DNA of 38,764 bases, taken from NCBI GenBank assembly GCA_902477055.1, contig CABSFY010000004.1:1-38764 (forward strand), written 5' to 3'. Origin of the DNA: an uncultured Eubacteriales bacterium (GTDB lineage Bacteria; Bacillota; Clostridia; Oscillospirales; Oscillospiraceae). A model generated the notes under the pieces. That model was given only the letters and a program-made list of their open reading frames with translations. It did not search any database and was not told where the DNA came from. Positions 28,901 to 35,711 of this stretch are shown piece by piece. The first letter of the stretch is position 1; each line of letters starts with the position of its first letter. Both the position numbers and the translations under genes were made by a program.

Positions 28901-29691
28901 CGGCGCTGGGTCACGATTGGGGCGAGCCGTCCTACGTCTGGGCGGGCGATAACGGCTCCGTTACGGCGATGCGGGCGTGCAAGCGGGATGCGGCGCACGT
29001 CGAGCGCGAAACGGCGGCGGCCACGTCTGCCGTGACGAAGGAAGCGACCTACGACACGGAGGGCGAGATTGCGTATACCGCGACCTTCCAAAATCCGGCG
29101 TTCGCCGAGCAGACGAAGATCGTGAAAACGCCGAAGCTCGAACGGCCCGCGCCGACGACAAATCCGTTTGTGGACGTGCGGGAGGGCGAGTACTATTACG
29201 ACGCAGTTCTGTGGGCGGTGGAAAACGGCATTACGGCCGGAACGAGCGCAACGACGTTCAGCCCGGATGTCGGCTGCACACGGGCGCAGGTTGTGACGTT
29301 CCTTTGGCGGACGGCAGGGCAGCCGGAACCGGCAAGCAGCGGAAATCCATTTACGGATGTGCGGGCTGGGGAATACTATTACAAGGCAGTTCTCTGGGCG
29401 GTCGAGCGCGGCATCACGAACGGCACGTCTGCAACGACGTTCAGTCCGGACGACACCTGTACCCGCGCACAGATCGTGACGTTCCTCTGGCGCTTTGAGG
29501 GACAGACCGAGCCGACCAGCGCGGCGAATCCGTTCACAGACGTGCAGCCCAGCGTCTACTTTGGCAAGGCCGTCCTCTGGGCCGTCGAAAACGGCATCAC
29601 CAACGGCACAAGTTCTACGACGTTCAGCCCGGATGACACCTGCACCCGCGCACAGGTCGTAACATTCCTCTACCGCGATGTGAAAAAGTAA
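25942..29691 (+). CDS. Secreted BspA-type LRR protein with Cys/Gly-His modules and SLH domains
   Basis: 1249-residue surface protein. The ATG at 25942 follows AAAGGAG and starts a signal peptide ending near AFAAD (about residue 27); the open frame upstream to 25690 is AT-rich non-coding DNA. Order of parts: a short opening domain (SGTCGKGVTWSLDDAGALTI) usual in clostridial BspA-like proteins; LRR_5 repeats at about 84-510 (SAFxxCxxLxxVxIPxxV pattern); about eleven Cys-rich modules at about 540-990, each with ATCT, then CxxC, then a Gly-His; a linker; and three SLH domains at 1074-1249 that should bind secondary cell wall polymer. Likely an adhesin or surface display protein, by analogy only. 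The first 1600 coding bases are visibly richer in A and T than the neighbours, whereas the 3' end is GC-rich and identical to that of the next surface gene, so the gene looks chimeric. Confidence 0.9.
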   Translation: MKRWIYGIVLCLCVCGLLAVLGLGAFAADTVASGTCGKGVTWSLDDAGALTISGVGAMNDYSASTDMPWYAHRDAVKSIAVEDGVMRVGSHAFSFFTALERVNISASVTSVGSFAFDGCSALKYVTFSEGLTSIEGGAFFNCTALKGFVLPESVEVIGSYAFKGCKTMTNIELPQHMTSIGKSAFEECEKLLSVTIPKGVLVVEEKTFAYCYALQSAEFYGEVTDIKEFAFFATALKAVKIPNSVEHIGRSAFSNCRSLTAVILPQGLTTIEASTFSDCRSLASVLIPESVTSIKKSAFWYCSSLAGISIPKNVKEIDNEAFLYCNALTGIWVDSENAVFSSDEYGVLYNKDKTQLLQAPAGGILNDFTVPSSVTSLSEKSFSGCSRLRSVIIPEGVRSIPHCAFAQCEHLISVVLPDSIIEIGAGAFSDCVNLKHIRLPESLTQIADSAFSSSGLASVVFPASVTTIGEYVFSGCILLKSIAFQGARPEVADNAFSGVTATAYFSDDPDSNASWLEDGARSDFGGTLHWRTWYTLGNDPICEHLALESSTVSSICTWSYTLYQCACGYSYRTDFVEGKGHVPVEEPEIPPTCTQNGWTAGSYCYYCNAVLAVRKMIEPLGHELVSDMKPVAATCTETGLTEGYRCVRCEYKVEQKVIPSLGHDYVAHEAKAATCTDIGWEAYQTCSRCDYTTYKEIPAKGHTKAAAVRENEIDATCTVNGSYDEVVYCSVCKAELSRESKTVDALGHDYIDHEAKAATCTEIGWEAYQTCSRCDYTTYKELPAKGHAPAAAVRENEVGATCTKGGSYDEVVYCSVCKAELSRKSKTVDALGHDYIAHEAKAATCTEIGWEAYQTCSRCDYTTYKELPALGHDYIAHEAKAATCTATGWEAYRTCSRCDYTTYKEIPAMGHDEIVDAAVAATCTESGLTEGKHCSRCDYKIAQTVVPALGHDMIADAAVAATCTETGLTEGGHCSRCDYKIAQTVVPALGHDWGEPSYVWAGDNGSVTAMRACKRDAAHVERETAAATSAVTKEATYDTEGEIAYTATFQNPAFAEQTKIVKTPKLERPAPTTNPFVDVREGEYYYDAVLWAVENGITAGTSATTFSPDVGCTRAQVVTFLWRTAGQPEPASSGNPFTDVRAGEYYYKAVLWAVERGITNGTSATTFSPDDTCTRAQIVTFLWRFEGQTEPTSAANPFTDVQPSVYFGKAVLWAVENGITNGTSSTTFSPDDTCTRAQVVTFLYRDVKK
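27931..28440 (+). repeat. 255-bp tandem repeat inside the LRR/SLH gene
   Basis: Two direct copies, 27931-28185 and 28186-28440, encode paired Cys-rich modules (one of about 39 residues, one of about 46). DNA identity is high between copies, with scattered silent changes. Single-module copies of the first half follow up to about 28680, so the array has grown by in-frame duplication. Confidence 0.8.
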
Positions 29692-29740
29692 AGCTAATAC
29701 CATATCAACGGCTGGCAGCCCTCAAGCTGCCAGCCGTTTT
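28903..29740 (+). repeat. 838-bp cassette, copy 1 (3' end of first LRR/SLH gene)
   Basis: Identical, as far as I could compare base by base, to 33965-34802 at a constant offset of 5062 bases. It covers the linker, all three SLH domains, the stop codon, the 3' untranslated bases and the terminator. Homology stops sharply at GCGCTGGG on the left and after the TTTT on the right. Confidence 0.93.
29707..29740 (+). terminator. Terminator of the first LRR/SLH gene
   Basis: A 12-bp stem AACGGCTGGCAG / CTGCCAGCCGTT with an eight-base loop ends in TTTT, 15 bases after the stop codon. The same terminator is part of the duplicated cassette. Confidence 0.92.
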
Positions 29741-29777
29741 CCTGCGTCGAAAGGCCACTGTTACGGTGTTATCGCAA

Positions 29778-29791
29778 ATGCATATATGCAT
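29778..29791. promoter_or_regulatory. Perfect 14-bp palindrome upstream of the second LRR gene
   Basis: ATGCATATATGCAT is perfectly self-complementary and is framed by GTTAT and ATAAC at larger distance. It lies about 60 bases before the -35 of the candidate promoter. This could be a binding site; the factor is unknown. Confidence 0.45.
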
Positions 29792-29851
29792 CGTAAAATA
29801 GCATAACGGAATAACTTTTTGGCTTTTACTCCAAATTGATTGGAAATAGAC

Positions 29852-29879
29852 TTGCAAATTCCTTCGGTTTGTGTAAAAT
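29852..29879 (+). promoter_or_regulatory. Promoter of the second LRR/SLH gene
   Basis: TTGCAA and TAAAAT are 16 bases apart in AT-rich DNA, 74 bases before the start codon. The leader after it is GC-rich and contains small inverted repeats. Confidence 0.6.
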
Positions 29880-29953
29880 AAAATCAGGCTCGTTTTTGCG
29901 CGGCGCAGAGAGAGCGTACGCACCCGCGCGGGCCAAATCAGGAGGAGAGATCA

Positions 29954-32900
29954 ATGAAAAAACGAGTTACCAGTTTGCTCCTTGCGTTGTGTCTGCTGCT
30001 GTCGATCTTGCCGGTCGGGCTGGTCTACGGCGCGAACGAGGCAGCTCCGGCGGCTCCCAATGGGACAGTTGCGGTTGGCCAGCCGGCCGCATTGGCGGCG
30101 GGCACGATCACCCGTGCGCAGTGGATCCAGTCGTTGGTCAAGGCGTTTGACATGACGGTCGAGGAGGCCCATGCGCCGGACAATTATTTCAGCGACCTGA
30201 CCGGCGAGGAAGCGTATTACCGCGATATCCTCGTCGCGGTGCAGTTCGGCGTGATCGACATTCCGGTCGGCGAGGCTTTTGCCCCGGAGGGGGCAGCGAC
30301 GCGTGAGTTTGCGGCGCAGACGCTGAATCAGTGCTTGGGCTTCCTGCACGATCCGAACGCGGGCTATACCTTCAGCGAATCGGCTTCGATCACGTATCCT
30401 GACGCGATCCAAGTCGCGATCGATCGCGGCTGGTTCGCGCTTTCCAATGGCAGCGCCTTGCCGCAGCAGGCGATCACGACCGCAGAACAAACGGCGATGC
30501 TTGCCGACGCGGCTGCGGTCCTGAAAAGCCGCGAAATCGACACGACCTATGAGAATACATACACGTTCCAAAAGGATGTCATTGAGATCCCGAAGGGGAC
30601 GGAGGTCAGCATCCTGCAAGACACCGTGACGATTGAAAACTGCCCCGTGACGCTGAAATCCGGAGATATCTTCGTTGTCTGGTACCAGTCGATCCCCTGC
30701 GCCTATGCCGCCTCTGCGGTTACGACGGCCGGGACGACAACGACCGTCACCGCGACCGCCATCACGGACGGCAGCGCCATCACCGGTGCGGAGGCACAGG
30801 GTATTCTGGATGCGGAGTTTGCGCAGTTTATCCCGGCTGAGGGGACAGAGGTCCTCTACGTGGATGAGGTCACGGGCGAGGAATACACGGATGCCCAAGA
30901 GGCTGACCGCGCTATCGCCGCCCATCAGGCCACGCGCGGAACGAAAAAACTGAAAACCTTACAGCTCCAAAAGACCATTCCGCTCGAAAACGACGGCTCC
31001 GTCACGGTATGTGCCAAAATCAAGAACCCGGTGATGACCTACCAGTTCAGCCTGTGGAACCGTGTTGCAAGCGTGACCCTGAAGGCGGATTACGAAATGA
31101 GCGTGAAGGCATCCCTTGATGTGACCGATAAGCTGCTGGTCAAGGAGCTGCTGCTGGGCTTCTGGGGCTGTCCGGGCATCGGCGGCATCAAGGTCGGCGC
31201 GAACTACCGGATCCGCGGCTCCATCACCGGCATTTATTCCGGCAGTATGTGCGTCGGCATAGAGTATCGCGGCGGCTCCGGCTTCAGCTTCCCCAGAGAG
31301 TTCAAGTCCAAGGGCTTCAGCTTCGTGATCGAGGCCACGCTGAAGGCCGGTATGTCGGTCTCCATCGGCATCAACGATGTGCCGGACAATATGCTCGTCG
31401 GCAACGTTTCCGCCGACTTCGGCGTGAACGGCTCCGTGACGCACGCCACCTACACCGACAATGCTGCGCCGCGCACCTGCATCCATACGGCGATGTATCT
31501 GTATTTGGACACTGCGGCCAATGTTTCCTATAATTTCGGCTTCGCGAGTGATGACTTCTCGCAGCGTGAGTCCGTGTGGACCGAGACGACCAGCCCCGTG
31601 CGCGTCGTCCACCACTATGAGGACGGCAAGGAGGTCGGCATCTGCACGCGGAGCTACTCCGGCGGCGGGACCGGCAGCGGCAAGTACTATACCCCCGGCA
31701 GCTCGAACTATTGGAACAGCGGCTGGGCGGGCGGCATCGGCGGCACGGCCTACGACGCCAGCGGCAAGCCCATCCCGATCTATGAATATACGGTCAGCGG
31801 CGACACCGCGACCATCACCAAGTATAACGGCGTCGGTTCGTCGGTCGTCATCCCGAAGACCATTGACGGCTATACGATCGTTGCCATCGGCGGCAATGCC
31901 TTCTCGCACAATCAGCGGCTGACATCGGTAACGATCCCCGATACCGTTACGGTGCTGAAGGAGTTCGCGTTCTCCGGCTGCCCCGTTCTGGAAACGGTCG
32001 ATCTTCCGGATTCCGTGACGGAGCTGGACTACCATGCATTTTCTGAGTGCAAGTCCCTGAGCTGGATCCGGCTCCCGAAGAACATCGAGCGGCTGGGCGG
32101 CGCGGTGTTTACCGGGTGCGACAGCCTGAAGTCTATTTATATTCCCAAATCCTTGAAAACCGCGGATACCTATACCAGCTTTTATTGCGGGCCGTTCTAT
32201 GACAGCGGTCTGGAGAAGGTGACCTTTGAGGAGGAAACGACCGCCGTCTTGGCGAACCTGTTCCGCGGCGCGAAAAAGCTCAAGAGCGTAACGCTGCTCG
32301 ATACCATGACCTCGATCGGCGACCACGCCTTCGACGGCTGCGCGGCGCTGCGGGAAATTCAAATCGCGGATTCGGTCACATACCTCGGCGCGTTTGCGTT
32401 CCAGGGCTGCACCGCGCTGAAAACGATCGGCCTGCCCGACTCGATCACCGCGATCAAGGAATACACCTTCCATAACTGCACGGCGCTCGAAACGATCGAG
32501 CTGCCGGACCGCGTTCGTTCGATCGGCTTCCATGCGTTCTCCTACTGCGAGAATCTGCGCAGCATCAAGCTCCCTGCACGCCTCAAGGAGATCGGCGGCA
32601 CGGTCTTTACCGGCTGCGGAAATCTGAAATCCATTTGCATCCCCAAATCCCTGCAAAGCGCCGGGACGTATACCAGTTTTCAGTATGGCGCGTTTTATAA
32701 TAGTGGGCTGGAAACGGCGACCTTTGAGGAGGGGACGACCTCTGTTGCTGCGAACCTGTTCCGCGGCGCGGATAAGCTCAACAGTGTAACGCTGCTGGAC
32801 ACCATGACCTCGGTCGGAGCGAATGCCTTTGAGGACTGCGCGGCCTTGGCGGAGCTGCAAGTCCCGGACTCGGTCACGAGCATCGGCGGCTATGCCTTCC

Positions 32901-34753
32901 GCAACAGCGGTCTGCGCTCCTTCCATCTTTCGAGCAGCGTAACGGAGCTGGGCGTGAACATCTTCGAGCGCTGCAAGGTGCTGACGGAGGTTACGTGGGA
33001 CAGCCCCTATCCCCAAATCCCAGAGCATATGTTCACCGATTGCACCGCGCTGAAGACGTTTGACATCCCGAAGACGGTGACTTCTGTCGGCTTCTGCGCA
33101 TTTTACAACTGCACCGCGCTCACGACAGTGACGGGCGGGCAGAACGTGGAATGGCTGGGCGATTCTGCGTTCTATCAGTGTTCGTCGCTGAAGGAGATCG
33201 CAATCTCGCCCGTCCTCACGACGATCGGTCTGAAGACGTTCCAGAATTGCACCTCACTGACCGCCATTGTGCTTCCGGACAGCCTTTCCCGCATCGATCC
33301 CTATGCCTTTGACGGCTGCGCGGCCCTTCGGGAGGTGCGGCTCGGCAACAGCCTGACGGCCATCCCCGACCGCGCGTTCAGTAACTGCGGCGCGCTGGAA
33401 TCCATCATTCTGCCGTACCGCGTCGCGTCGGTCGGCCCCAACGCGTTCCTGAATGATATGAAGCTCACGTCGGTCACGATCCCGCGCGCCACGACCCAAA
33501 TCGAGGAAAATTCGTTCAGCTACCCCGGCAGACTGACGATTTACGGCGTTTCCGGCAGCTATGCCAAAACCTACGCCGACGAGATCGGCGCGACATTTGT
33601 TGCGATTGACAAGCCCGCAACGGCGGTGACTTTGCAGAAAACCGAGCTGGAGCTGAGCCTGTTCGCCTCTGCGCGGCTGATCGTGACGATCACACCGGAG
33701 GATTTCACCGATGAAGTGACTTGGACGAGCAGCGATCCCGACGTGGCGATCGTGGACGATACGGGTCTCGTGCAGCCGATCGGCATCGGGCAATGCACCA
33801 TTACCGTTACTGCCGGGAACGTCAGCGCCGTGTGTGCCGTTACGGTTGGCGAACAGCACGTGCATGACTATACGGTGACCGTCACGCCGCCGACCTGCAC
33901 TGAGCGCGGCTACACGACGCACACCTGCTCCTGCGGCGACAGCTATGTAGACACTTATACGAATGCGCTGGGTCACGATTGGGGCGAGCCGTCCTACGTC
34001 TGGGCGGGCGATAACGGCTCCGTTACGGCGATGCGGGCGTGCAAGCGGGATGCGGCGCACGTCGAGCGCGAAACGGCGGCGGCCACGTCTGCCGTGACGA
34101 AGGAAGCGACCTACGACACGGAGGGCGAGATTGCGTATACCGCGACCTTCCAAAATCCGGCGTTCGCCGAGCAGACGAAGATCGTGAAAACGCCGAAGCT
34201 CGAACGGCCCGCGCCGACGACAAATCCGTTTGTGGACGTGCGGGAGGGCGAGTACTATTACGACGCAGTTCTGTGGGCGGTGGAAAACGGCATTACGGCC
34301 GGAACGAGCGCAACGACGTTCAGCCCGGATGTCGGCTGCACACGGGCGCAGGTTGTGACGTTCCTTTGGCGGACGGCAGGGCAGCCGGAACCGGCAAGCA
34401 GCGGAAATCCATTTACGGATGTGCGGGCTGGGGAATACTATTACAAGGCAGTTCTCTGGGCGGTCGAGCGCGGCATCACGAACGGCACGTCTGCAACGAC
34501 GTTCAGTCCGGACGACACCTGTACCCGCGCACAGATCGTGACGTTCCTCTGGCGCTTTGAGGGACAGACCGAGCCGACCAGCGCGGCGAATCCGTTCACA
34601 GACGTGCAGCCCAGCGTCTACTTTGGCAAGGCCGTCCTCTGGGCCGTCGAAAACGGCATCACCAACGGCACAAGTTCTACGACGTTCAGCCCGGATGACA
34701 CCTGCACCCGCGCACAGGTCGTAACATTCCTCTACCGCGATGTGAAAAAGTAA
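29954..34753 (+). CDS. Secreted LRR protein with SLH-like domains at both ends and an Ig-like domain
   Basis: 1599-residue surface protein behind AGGAGGAGAG. The signal peptide covers about residues 1-26. Residues 50-195 look like three SLH-like repeats (TITRAQWIQSLVKAFD; YFSDLTGEEAYYRDILVAVQ; ITYPDAIQVAIDRGW), weaker than those at the C-terminus. Residues 200-630 are an unrecognised, Gly/Thr/Ser-rich beta-type region. LRR_5 repeats run at about 640-1220 and include a 166-residue internal duplication. A BIG_2-type Ig domain lies at about 1221-1298 (SSDPDVAIVDDTGLVQPIG), followed by one Cys/Gly-His module at about 1300-1340 and three SLH domains at 1424-1599. The C-terminal 263 residues are the same as in the preceding surface protein. 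Wall anchoring through SLH is established for the family; the ligand bound by the LRR part is unknown. Confidence 0.9.
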   Translation: MKKRVTSLLLALCLLLSILPVGLVYGANEAAPAAPNGTVAVGQPAALAAGTITRAQWIQSLVKAFDMTVEEAHAPDNYFSDLTGEEAYYRDILVAVQFGVIDIPVGEAFAPEGAATREFAAQTLNQCLGFLHDPNAGYTFSESASITYPDAIQVAIDRGWFALSNGSALPQQAITTAEQTAMLADAAAVLKSREIDTTYENTYTFQKDVIEIPKGTEVSILQDTVTIENCPVTLKSGDIFVVWYQSIPCAYAASAVTTAGTTTTVTATAITDGSAITGAEAQGILDAEFAQFIPAEGTEVLYVDEVTGEEYTDAQEADRAIAAHQATRGTKKLKTLQLQKTIPLENDGSVTVCAKIKNPVMTYQFSLWNRVASVTLKADYEMSVKASLDVTDKLLVKELLLGFWGCPGIGGIKVGANYRIRGSITGIYSGSMCVGIEYRGGSGFSFPREFKSKGFSFVIEATLKAGMSVSIGINDVPDNMLVGNVSADFGVNGSVTHATYTDNAAPRTCIHTAMYLYLDTAANVSYNFGFASDDFSQRESVWTETTSPVRVVHHYEDGKEVGICTRSYSGGGTGSGKYYTPGSSNYWNSGWAGGIGGTAYDASGKPIPIYEYTVSGDTATITKYNGVGSSVVIPKTIDGYTIVAIGGNAFSHNQRLTSVTIPDTVTVLKEFAFSGCPVLETVDLPDSVTELDYHAFSECKSLSWIRLPKNIERLGGAVFTGCDSLKSIYIPKSLKTADTYTSFYCGPFYDSGLEKVTFEEETTAVLANLFRGAKKLKSVTLLDTMTSIGDHAFDGCAALREIQIADSVTYLGAFAFQGCTALKTIGLPDSITAIKEYTFHNCTALETIELPDRVRSIGFHAFSYCENLRSIKLPARLKEIGGTVFTGCGNLKSICIPKSLQSAGTYTSFQYGAFYNSGLETATFEEGTTSVAANLFRGADKLNSVTLLDTMTSVGANAFEDCAALAELQVPDSVTSIGGYAFRNSGLRSFHLSSSVTELGVNIFERCKVLTEVTWDSPYPQIPEHMFTDCTALKTFDIPKTVTSVGFCAFYNCTALTTVTGGQNVEWLGDSAFYQCSSLKEIAISPVLTTIGLKTFQNCTSLTAIVLPDSLSRIDPYAFDGCAALREVRLGNSLTAIPDRAFSNCGALESIILPYRVASVGPNAFLNDMKLTSVTIPRATTQIEENSFSYPGRLTIYGVSGSYAKTYADEIGATFVAIDKPATAVTLQKTELELSLFASARLIVTITPEDFTDEVTWTSSDPDVAIVDDTGLVQPIGIGQCTITVTAGNVSAVCAVTVGEQHVHDYTVTVTPPTCTERGYTTHTCSCGDSYVDTYTNALGHDWGEPSYVWAGDNGSVTAMRACKRDAAHVERETAAATSAVTKEATYDTEGEIAYTATFQNPAFAEQTKIVKTPKLERPAPTTNPFVDVREGEYYYDAVLWAVENGITAGTSATTFSPDVGCTRAQVVTFLWRTAGQPEPASSGNPFTDVRAGEYYYKAVLWAVERGITNGTSATTFSPDDTCTRAQIVTFLWRFEGQTEPTSAANPFTDVQPSVYFGKAVLWAVENGITNGTSSTTFSPDDTCTRAQVVTFLYRDVKK
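31988..32983 (+). repeat. Internal 498-bp tandem duplication within the LRR region
   Basis: Residues 679-844 and 845-1010 align at a constant offset of 166 residues. Shared landmarks are VFTGCxxLKSIxIPKSL, TYTSF, SGLE, FEExTT, ANLFRGA and SVTLLDTMTS. The copies have diverged but keep register, so this is an older duplication of about seven LRR units. Confidence 0.75.
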
Positions 34754-34802
34754 AGCTAATACCATATCAACGGCTGGCAGCCCTCAAGCTGCCAGCCGTT
34801 TT
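33965..34802 (+). repeat. 838-bp cassette, copy 2 (3' end of second LRR/SLH gene)
   Basis: Same sequence as 28903-29740, including stop codon and terminator. The base composition of the cassette fits this second gene better than the AT-richer body of the first. Confidence 0.93.
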
Positions 34803-34804
34803 TT
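34769..34804 (+). terminator. Terminator of the second LRR/SLH gene
   Basis: The same 12-bp stem and loop as the first copy, with a T-run of six. Confidence 0.93.
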
Positions 34805-34810
34805 GCATGG

Positions 34811-34891
34811 AATACCCTACGGTGGCACCGGCAAGCGGCGCGATGGGCATCGCGCCCTACGCAAAATTCGGTGATGAATCAGTGGGGTATT
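34811..34891. repeat. Possible small palindromic repeat element
   Basis: AATACCC at 34811-34817 and GGGTATT at 34885-34891 are inverted ends about 80 bases apart. Between them GGCGCGATG / CATCGCGCC forms a perfect 9-bp hairpin at 34837-34856. It has the look of a MITE- or REP-like element, and I recall similar GCGATGGGCATCGC cores in intergenic repeats of this bacterial group. Only one copy is in the window. Confidence 0.45.
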
Positions 34892-34905
34892 TTTTCTTTC
34901 GGCTC

Positions 34906-34956
34906 TTGCGTTTTTGTCGGACGTATGTTATTATGATTTTGGTGCATACACCAAAA
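34906..34956 (+). promoter_or_regulatory. Promoter and operator of the TetR-family gene
   Basis: TTGCGT (34906-34911) and TATTAT (34929-34934) are 17 bases apart. Two bases further, TTTTGGTG-CATA-CACCAAAA (34937-34956) is a perfect dyad with 8-bp arms covering the expected transcription start. This is the classical place for a TetR-family autorepressor to bind. Confidence 0.72.
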
Positions 34957-34991
34957 ATGATCAAAACGAAACGGAGGGGATCGTTTTCGCC

Positions 34992-35711
34992 TTGACGAGT
35001 GCGAGCCTGCCGGCGAAGAAGCGGATACTGACGGTTTGCGTGAAGCTCTTTTTGGAAAAGGGCTACCGGGGAACCACGCTGGCGGAAATTATCGAAAAAG
35101 CGGAGGTATCGTACAGCTCGTTTCAGAATATTTTTCGCGCGAAGGACGGCGTGCTGACGGAGCTGACGGAGTTTATGTTTTCCAATCAGTTCACCGCTGC
35201 GCGCGGCGCGGCGGGGCAGCAGCTGCCGCCGGTCTATGTCTACGCGGTCGAAACGGCGATCCAGATCACGCTGACGGAGCTGAACGAAAACCTGCGGGAG
35301 ATTTACATCGAGGCCTACACCCAGAAGGAGGCATCCGAATACATTTTCCGCGAAACGGCGAAGGAGCTGTATCAGATTTTCGGCCCGTACCAGCCGGAGC
35401 TGACGCCGCGAGATTTTTATGAGCTGGAAATCGGCTCGGCCAGCATTATGCGCGGCTACATGGCGCACCCGTGCGATGCGTCGCTGACGCTGGAGAAGAA
35501 GCTGCGCCTGTTTTTGACCATGAGCCTGCGGGCCTACCGCGTGCCGGAGGACGAGCTGGAGCAGACGATTCGCTTCGTCGAGCGTCTGGACATCCGCTCG
35601 ATTGCCGAGCGCGTGATGCATACCTTGTTCCAAGCGCTGGCGATGCGCTATGATTTTTCACTACAGGAAATTGAAGCCCCCTTGATTTCAGAAACGGAGG
35701 AAACCACATGA
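34992..35711 (+). CDS. TetR/AcrR-family transcriptional regulator
   Basis: 239 residues from a TTG at 34992, with GGAGGGG twelve bases upstream. Longer frames begin inside the promoter and operator, so they are rejected, but the exact start is uncertain because there is no ATG. The N-terminal TetR helix-turn-helix is clear: KKRILTVCVKLFLEKGYRGT, TLAEIIEKAEVSYSSFQNIF and FRAKDGVLTEL at about residues 9-60. The rest is an all-helical ligand and dimerisation domain without recognisable ligand motifs. The stop overlaps the start of the following surface protein (ATGA), so both are made from the same message, and repression of its own promoter would also control the surface protein. Confidence 0.87.
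   Translation: MTSASLPAKKRILTVCVKLFLEKGYRGTTLAEIIEKAEVSYSSFQNIFRAKDGVLTELTEFMFSNQFTAARGAAGQQLPPVYVYAVETAIQITLTELNENLREIYIEAYTQKEASEYIFRETAKELYQIFGPYQPELTPRDFYELEIGSASIMRGYMAHPCDASLTLEKKLRLFLTMSLRAYRVPEDELEQTIRFVERLDIRSIAERVMHTLFQALAMRYDFSLQEIEAPLISETEETT

Noticed and set aside
27382..34765. Long minus-strand frames opposite both LRR genes, with identical ends
   Set aside because: They are identical only because the sense-strand cassette is duplicated; no ribosome binding sites or domains.
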